The notes beneath the pieces were generated by a model. That model was given only the letters and a program-made list of their open reading frames with translations. It did no database searches and was not told where the DNA came from. The translations under genes and the position numbers were made by a program. Positions 59,442 to 64,000 of a stretch of 64,000 nucleotides of DNA are shown one piece after another; the stretch's first letter is position 1; each line of letters begins with the position of its first letter. Source of the DNA: Treponema parvum (GTDB lineage: Bacteria; Spirochaetota; Spirochaetia; Treponematales; Treponemataceae); NCBI RefSeq assembly GCF_017893965.1, contig NZ_CP054142.1, positions 558,001 to 622,000 on the forward strand. Reading direction: 5' to 3'.

Positions 59442-60662
59442 ATGGAAAAATTGGACGAAAAAAAGTTTCCAAGAATTGTCAGAAACGAATATCTTGAGCG
59501 TTTAAGAACTCTGCGGCACAAAAAACTGATAAAAATTGTAACGGGGATCCGCCGTTGCGGAAAATCCACGATTCTGGAAATGTTCCGCGATGAACTTCTG
59601 TCTGAAGGCATAAAAAAAGAGCAGATCGTTTTCATAAATTTCGAGGATTTTGAAAGCAAGTCTTTACGAAATCCGGATTTGCTTTATTCATTTATAAAAG
59701 AACGCCTTACTCCTGAAATAAATTATATTTTTCTTGATGAAATTCAGCGTGTGGAAAATTTTCCGGATGTTGTGGACGGTCTTTACATCAAAAAAAATGT
59801 GGACTTATATCTTACCGGCTCAAATTCTTCCCTTCTTTCAAACGAAATCGCAACTCTTATCGGCGGCCGCTATGTGGAAATAAAAATGCTTCCGCTTTCG
59901 TTTAAGGAATTTGCACAAGCGACAAATCAGGCTGCAAATCTTTATTCGGCATACAGGCAGTATATTCAGACAAGTTCTTTTCCGTATGTTACAGAACTTC
60001 TTGAAAGTCCTCAAGAAATAAATTCGTACCTTGAAGGAATATACAACACTATTTTAGTCAAAGATATTATCGACAGAAAAAGAATTTCCGACACGCTTGT
60101 TTTGAAAAGCGTAACTCAGTTTCTTTTTGACAACATCGGACTGGAACTTTCATCTAAAAAAATCGCCGATACGCTCACTTCAAGCAGCAGAAAATCCGAT
60201 TCCAAAACGATTGAAAAATATGTGAGCGCGCTTGAGGAAAGTTTTATCGTTTATCGTGCGAACCGCTATAACATAAAAGGAAAAGAATATCTGAAAAGCC
60301 TTGAAAAATATTATGCGGCGGACGTCGGATTGCGCAATTTTATGCTCGGAAAAAAGGCAATGGATGTCGGACATATTCTTGAGAACGTCGTCTATCTTGA
60401 ACTTCTGCGGCGCGGTTATTCCGTTTATGTCGGAAAAATTGATGCTTTTGAAGTCGATTTTGTTGCTCAAAATCAAAACGGAAACACTTATATTCAGGTT
60501 GCCGCCAGCGTGAGGGATTATTCTACATTAGAGCGCGAACTAAAGCCCTTGAAGATGATAAAAGATAATTACTCCAAAATGATTTTAACACTCGATGACG
60601 ACCCCGAAGCTGACTACGACGGAATTATCAGAAAAAATGCACTGGAATGGCTGATGGAATGA
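59442..60662 (+). CDS. AAA-type ATPase with DUF4143 domain
   Basis: 406 residues. N-terminal AAA_14 domain: Walker A VTGIRRCGKSTILEMF, Walker B YIFLDEIQ, sensor DLYLTGSNSSLLS. C-terminal DUF4143 domain (TLTSSSRKSDSKTIEKYVSA, LEESFIVYRANRYNIKGKEY, YYAADVGLRNFML, ILENVVYLELLRRGYSVYVG) with an E-V-D-F-V nuclease-like strand. Very widespread, often in many copies, function unsettled. A truncated second copy lies at 63142. The ATG follows its promoter by 6 nt, so a leaderless start is likely. Confidence 0.92.
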   Translation: MEKLDEKKFPRIVRNEYLERLRTLRHKKLIKIVTGIRRCGKSTILEMFRDELLSEGIKKEQIVFINFEDFESKSLRNPDLLYSFIKERLTPEINYIFLDEIQRVENFPDVVDGLYIKKNVDLYLTGSNSSLLSNEIATLIGGRYVEIKMLPLSFKEFAQATNQAANLYSAYRQYIQTSSFPYVTELLESPQEINSYLEGIYNTILVKDIIDRKRISDTLVLKSVTQFLFDNIGLELSSKKIADTLTSSSRKSDSKTIEKYVSALEESFIVYRANRYNIKGKEYLKSLEKYYAADVGLRNFMLGKKAMDVGHILENVVYLELLRRGYSVYVGKIDAFEVDFVAQNQNGNTYIQVAASVRDYSTLERELKPLKMIKDNYSKMILTLDDDPEADYDGIIRKNALEWLME

Positions 60663-60708
60663 AAATTTTTTCAATAAAAGGTTCCGTGATTTTTCAATAT
60701 TTTCATCT

Positions 60709-61066
60709 GTGACGGGCCTGGCTATATTTGATGCAATTTTGAACAAATTATGTTACGATAAGAGCAGATGATTTGGAAGAATTGATTGCGATTTCGCAGT
60801 TGCTTGCAACGCTTCCGATGCTTCCTGAAAAGGCTGCTTTTGCATCAATGAATCTTTCCTGTGGATAGACGGCAATCTGTGTGGATGTCGGCTTTTAATA
60901 TAACCTTGATTATCCGGATTTCAGCGAGAAAACTTTGAAACAACTTAAAAGTTTTCTTCCCGAATATGCTACTCCGAATAACCTGCTGGATATTAATCCT
61001 GTATTTGTGTACCTGAAAGGGAAAAGTGTTGATATTTCGGATTGTTTAATCATTGAATATGGATAA
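60709..61066 (+). pseudogene. Remnant of an ADP-forming acyl-CoA synthetase gene
   Basis: One frame reads GLAIFDAILNK, then after a frame change YVTIRADDLEELIAISQLLA and TLPMLPEKAAFASMNLSCG. Read on past in-frame stops at 60866 (TAG) and 60896 (TAA) it gives TAICVDVGF, YPDFSEKTLKQLKSFLPEYA and TPNNLLDINP, and ends at 61066. This is the middle of the acyl/acetyl-CoA synthetase (NDP-forming) fold. A frameshift, two stops and missing ends make it non-functional. It touches the BCCT gene, which suggests a former transport-and-activation operon. Confidence 0.75.
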
Positions 61067-62612
61067 AATGAATAAATTATTCCGGAACATTAATCTAAAA
61101 ATATTCATTCCGTCGTGTCTTACATTGATCATATTGATCAGTGTGCTGCTGTTTTTTTCGGTGGAATCGATGTGTATCATTCAACGCTTATATGATGTAT
61201 GTACGGAAAAATTCGGCTGGTTATATCAGTTGACATGCTTTGCTTGTTTCGGATTTCTGATATGGATCTCATGCAGCAAGGTCGGAAATATAAAATTGGG
61301 AGAAAGCGGTGAAAAACCGCAGTATTCCGATACTTTATGGATTGCTATGTTATTTACCGCAGGAGTGGGTACAAGCATTGTGATACTTGGGTTTTTGGAA
61401 CCTATCTATTACGTAAGCAGTCCTCCGTTTAACATAGAACCTATGAGTGAGATGGCTTATGAATATGCGCATATGTATGGGCAGTTTCACTGGGGATTGG
61501 GAGCTTGGGCTTTTTATAATCCTGCCATTATAGCGGTCGCTTATATGATGTATGTAAGAAAAGAATCAACTATACGATTAAGCTCCGCATGTAGACCGAT
61601 CTTGAAAAAAAATACTGACAGATGGCCGGGATATTGTATTGATATTTTTGTAATATTCGGAATCGTGGGTTCGATCACGACATCGCTTGGAATCGGTACT
61701 CCTGTGTTGGCAAATATTATAAGGGAAGTGTTTGGGATCCCACAGCAATATGAATTGGAAATAAAGATGGTCATATTGGTTATATGGGTAATGATATTCG
61801 GTACCAGTGTTTTCCTTGGACTGGAAAAGGGAATACAACGGCTCAGCAATATTAATATCATTATGGCATTTGTGTTTATGATGGCCGTTTTTTTGATTGG
61901 CCCAACTGTAGTAATCTTAAAAATGGAAGTGAATAGTCTCGGATTGTACATTTCGAATTTTTTCAGGATGAGTACATATACGCAGCCGTTTGGGGACGGA
62001 GACTTTACAAGGAACTGGACAGTATTTTACTGGGGATGGTGGATTGCCTTTATGCCTATGATGGGTATGTTTGTCGGGAAAATATCCAGAGGAAGGACCA
62101 TAAAAAATGTTGTCTGGGGACAGCTGATTTGGGGAACGGCCGGCTGCTGTCTGAGTTTCATGATTTTCGGCGGGTATTCGTTATATCTGCAAAAGAGCGG
62201 AAAAGTAGATTTGGTATCCGTATTGAATAAGGGAACGCAGAGCGATGCAATAATTGCCATTCTTAAAACCTTGCCAATGTCCCGGATCATGATGATTTTT
62301 CTATGCGTGGTATGCTTTATATATTTGGCAACGACAATTGATTCGTGTGCATATGTACTGGCAGGGGTAACAACAGATGATTTAGAGCCGACGAAAGATC
62401 CGGCCAGGTGGAATCGCCTTTTTTGGGCAATTCTGTTCAGTATTTTATCTATAGCAATTATGGTAGTCAGTGGAATTGAAACTGTAAAAATCATGTCGGT
62501 CGTAACGGGCATTTTTCTGATTCTGGTTTTATTTCTTCTGATGGTAGCGGTAAAGATAAGACTTGAAGAAGATCTATCCGAAAAGAAAAAAAAGGAAATA
62601 AATATGGGATGA
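61059..62612 (+). CDS. BCCT-family betaine/carnitine/choline transporter
   Basis: 517 residues, 12 membrane segments. BCCT motifs: SDTLWIAMLFTAGVGTSIVI, GQFHWGLGAWAFYNPAIIAV, TTSLGIGTPVLANII and the signature TVFYWGWWIAFMPMMGMFVG with KISRGRTIK. Imports quaternary ammonium compounds by sodium or proton symport, or exchange. Start ATG 61059 overlaps the synthetase remnant; TTG 61053 is possible. No clear promoter or ribosome site. Flanked by an acyl-CoA synthetase remnant and an L-serine dehydratase tail, so it may be the only survivor of a gene set. Confidence 0.92.
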   Translation: MDKMNKLFRNINLKIFIPSCLTLIILISVLLFFSVESMCIIQRLYDVCTEKFGWLYQLTCFACFGFLIWISCSKVGNIKLGESGEKPQYSDTLWIAMLFTAGVGTSIVILGFLEPIYYVSSPPFNIEPMSEMAYEYAHMYGQFHWGLGAWAFYNPAIIAVAYMMYVRKESTIRLSSACRPILKKNTDRWPGYCIDIFVIFGIVGSITTSLGIGTPVLANIIREVFGIPQQYELEIKMVILVIWVMIFGTSVFLGLEKGIQRLSNINIIMAFVFMMAVFLIGPTVVILKMEVNSLGLYISNFFRMSTYTQPFGDGDFTRNWTVFYWGWWIAFMPMMGMFVGKISRGRTIKNVVWGQLIWGTAGCCLSFMIFGGYSLYLQKSGKVDLVSVLNKGTQSDAIIAILKTLPMSRIMMIFLCVVCFIYLATTIDSCAYVLAGVTTDDLEPTKDPARWNRLFWAILFSILSIAIMVVSGIETVKIMSVVTGIFLILVLFLLMVAVKIRLEEDLSEKKKKEINMG

Positions 62613-63141
62613 ATACTGAAGGATCATTGCAGGTCAGTGTAAAATAGCGGAAATAAGAAACGGAAATGTCTGTAGAAATACCTTTAGATGAAACAATTGA
62701 AACGATAGATCGCGTGGGAAGACAGTTGCCGACTTGCTTAAAGGGAACTTATGGAGGACTATGCTGTACTCCGACCGGCCAAAAGATTGCAAAAACCTGT
62801 GAGGAGGAGTGAGAGCAAAAGTGTCTGTTGCATGAGATAAAAACTCCGCGAATTTCGGTTCGGTCAGATAAAAATTAATTTTAGGCGCAGATGGTGACCT
62901 TGACTTCTCATATAACACTCGGATTGCAAATTATAAAAAATACAGCTTAAAGATTTTACTCTAACGCCCGCTTAACCCTGACATTTGTTTTGGCACGAAA
63001 GTTGCTTAGGTGGTTGCTGCAAAATATTTTTTGCAAAAAACAGGCGAATTTTGGGGGAGGGGCTTAGTTGGTTTAGTAAGTTTTAGGAATATATTCCAAG
63101 AAGTAATTAATTTTATGAAGTTTTCGGAATAAAATAGCAGT
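62613..63141. other. Decayed accessory stretch
   Basis: Holds the L-serine dehydratase tail at 62666-62812. From 62813 to about 63016 nothing recognisable. From 63017 the sequence is a diverged copy of the ATPase upstream region. Confidence 0.6.
62666..62812 (+). pseudogene. C-terminal fragment of L-serine dehydratase alpha subunit
   Basis: 48 codons and a stop. MSVEIPLDETIETIDRVG, RQLPTCLKGTYGGLCCTPTG and QKIAKTCEEE match the end of SdaAA-type enzymes, whose usual form is D-E-V-I-x-x-M...LRETA-x-GGLA-x-TPTG. The catalytic Fe-S part is absent. An ATG opens the fragment but no ribosome site fits, so it is a remnant. Confidence 0.65.
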
Positions 63142-63144
63142 ATG
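63107..63144 (+). promoter_or_regulatory. Promoter of truncated ATPase copy
   Basis: TTAATT (63107-63112), 17-bp spacer, TAAAAT (63130-63135), 6 nt, ATG 63142. Same geometry as the intact copy, weakened boxes, and the inverted repeat is mostly lost. Confidence 0.5.
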
Positions 63145-63387
63145 AAAAAGTTGTACGAAAAAGAGTTTCCAAGAATCGTCAGAAGCGAATATTTGGAGCG
63201 TTTAAGGAATCTGCGTCACAAAAAACTGATAAAAATTATAACGGGGGGCCGCCGTTGCGGAAAATCCACGATTCTGGAAATGTTCCGCGATGAACTTCCG
63301 TCGGAAGGCATAAAAAAAAGAGCAAATTATTTTCATAAGTCATTTGCCCCAGCGGCTCTGACTATATTTGACAATATATCCTTGTGA
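63142..63387 (+). pseudogene. Truncated second copy of the AAA/DUF4143 ATPase
   Basis: The first 57 or so residues match the intact gene at 59442 nearly throughout (KEFPRIVRSEYLERLRNLRH; Walker A RRCGKSTILEMF kept). In GGRRCG, Gly replaces Ile. Then one extra A in a run of eight (seven in the intact copy) shifts the frame, and a few bases later similarity jumps to sequence resembling that behind the intact gene (ACTATATTTGA). Over 1 kb of the original is missing. The 81-residue product has no Walker B. Confidence 0.85.
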
Positions 63388-63405
63388 ATATATATTATTT
63401 CTATG
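63368..63405 (+). promoter_or_regulatory. brnTA promoter, predicted leaderless
   Basis: Full-consensus TTGACA (63368-63373), 17-bp spacer, TATATT (63391-63396), 6 nt, ATG at 63403. Confidence 0.65.
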
Positions 63406-63720
63406 GGAAAAACAATTATAAGCAAAGATAATCGTTTTGAGTGGGATGAAGAGAAAAACCGTGCCAATATTGAAAAGCATGGAATAGACTTTGAAGAAAT
63501 ATTGGAAGTATTTGATGACCCTGCATTTTTAACAGGATATGATTTTGCGCATTCTGAAAAAGAAGATAGGTATTATGGGATCGGAAACTTGAACGGAATA
63601 TTGATAGTGTTGGTTTTTTTTACCGAAAATAACGGAAGAATACGGTTAATATCCGCACGGCAAGCAGAAAAGGAATTGAGGGAGGAATATTATGATTATT
63701 TCAAAAAAATTAACGGCTGA
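63403..63720 (+). CDS. brnT: BrnT-family toxin (ribonuclease)
   Basis: 105 residues. FEWDEEKNRANIEKHGIDFE is the DUF497/BrnT signature, followed by EVFDDPAFLTGYDF, ERYYGIG-like segment (DRYYGIGNLNGILIVLVFF) and RIRLISARQAEKELREEYY. BrnT is a small RNase that arrests growth until bound by BrnA. The toxin gene comes first, the normal order for brnTA. Its end overlaps brnA by 29 bases. Confidence 0.93.
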   Translation: MGKTIISKDNRFEWDEEKNRANIEKHGIDFEEILEVFDDPAFLTGYDFAHSEKEDRYYGIGNLNGILIVLVFFTENNGRIRLISARQAEKELREEYYDYFKKING

Positions 63721-63964
63721 ACGATTGGAAGAAATAAAAAATTATCCTATATGTTATGATGAAGACAGCCCAAAACTGACAAAGGAACAAATTGCAAGGC
63801 TAAGACCGGCGCATGAAGCATATTGGAACGTAATCCCCGTTAAAAAAACAATTTCCATAAAAATAGATGCGGATATCCTTGCGGCCCTTAAGTCATTAGG
63901 TAAAGGCTATCAGACTAGGATAAACAGTATTTTAAGAAAAGCTGTTACGACAGGCGATTATTAA
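63692..63964 (+). CDS. brnA: BrnA-family antitoxin
   Basis: 90 residues. N-terminal part with RLEEIKNYPICYDEDSPKLT, KEQIARLRPAHEAYW, then the ribbon-helix-helix KKTISIKIDADILAALKSLG and YQTRINSILRKAV that neutralises BrnT and binds the promoter. GAGGAATATT lies just before the ATG within brnT. Complete; 36 bases remain to the window end. Confidence 0.92.
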   Translation: MIISKKLTAERLEEIKNYPICYDEDSPKLTKEQIARLRPAHEAYWNVIPVKKTISIKIDADILAALKSLGKGYQTRINSILRKAVTTGDY

Positions 63965-64000
63965 CATAAACCGGCTTCCCAAATGTGTAAATCCGTTATA

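Noticed and set aside
60866-60868. In-frame TAG in the acyl-CoA synthetase remnant as a recoded (pyrrolysine) codon
   Set aside because: A TAA follows 30 bases later and a frameshift lies upstream, so decay is the simple explanation; no recoding machinery is visible.
56148-64000. CRISPR array or insertion sequence in the accessory region
   Set aside because: No regularly spaced repeats, no transposase gene and no terminal inverted repeats were found; the ATPase duplication is a single pair.

Overview
The window looks like chromosome from a spirochaete of the genus Treponema or a close relative. The pointers are a giant SpiroCoCo-type coiled-coil protein, a UPF0164-type outer-membrane protein, a spirochaete-type DUF5312-like protein, CarD, a fused IspD-IspF enzyme, CheR next to CheB, and an LPS-transport-like lptC-lptA-lptB set behind pyrG. 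Species cannot be fixed from the sequence alone.

Layout. 1-3258: coiled-coil giant, cut by the window edge. 3210-8078: ispDF, carD, an OmpA-family protein, a membrane-anchored nuclease-like protein. 7017-11185: polyamine ABC importer potABCD. 11305-12378: azlCD exporter. 12569-15478: a small membrane protein, rplM-rpsI-recX, an HTH-receiver regulator. 15466-24115: sppA, a DUF975 protein, a CYTH gene fragment, an aldose-epimerase-like protein, dus, eda and dgoK (two steps of 2-keto-3-deoxy sugar acid breakdown), mrp, a small exporter, a beta-barrel candidate. 24218-29867: rny, then the pyrG-lptC-lptA-lptB operon. 29970-32132: cheR, cheB. 32124-39727: rseC-like, TPR, polyprenyl synthase, rlmE, LysM-M23 peptidase, a sigma/anti-sigma cassette, FliL-like, HD phosphohydrolase, hflX. 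39964-46669: a two-TM sensor-like protein, a thioesterase, metNI, a DUF5312-like protein. 46909-51387: rnfCDGEAB. 51706-56029: two envelope proteins. 56075-56147: tRNA-Asn.

Everything after the tRNA is an accessory region: a VapBC module, an operon with a predicted thiol-triad membrane protein and an ADP-ribosylglycohydrolase, an AAA/DUF4143 ATPase plus a truncated second copy, remains of an acyl-CoA synthetase and an L-serine dehydratase around a BCCT transporter, and a BrnTA module. It reads as a patch of insertion, duplication and decay.

The least expected observations are four. (1) At 15 starts, including one gene fragment and one pseudogene, a -10 hexamer ends only 6-8 nt before the start codon, often with a -35 box 17 bp further up, which predicts leaderless mRNAs. 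(2) RnfB is cut down to its membrane anchor and one Fe-S domain, without the ferredoxin part. (3) A dispersed element made of consecutive perfect hairpins lies at 22590-22721, with a diverged relative at 39872-39963. (4) The accessory operon at 58081-59167 pairs an unrecognised Cys-His-Glu membrane protein with an ADP-ribosylglycohydrolase.
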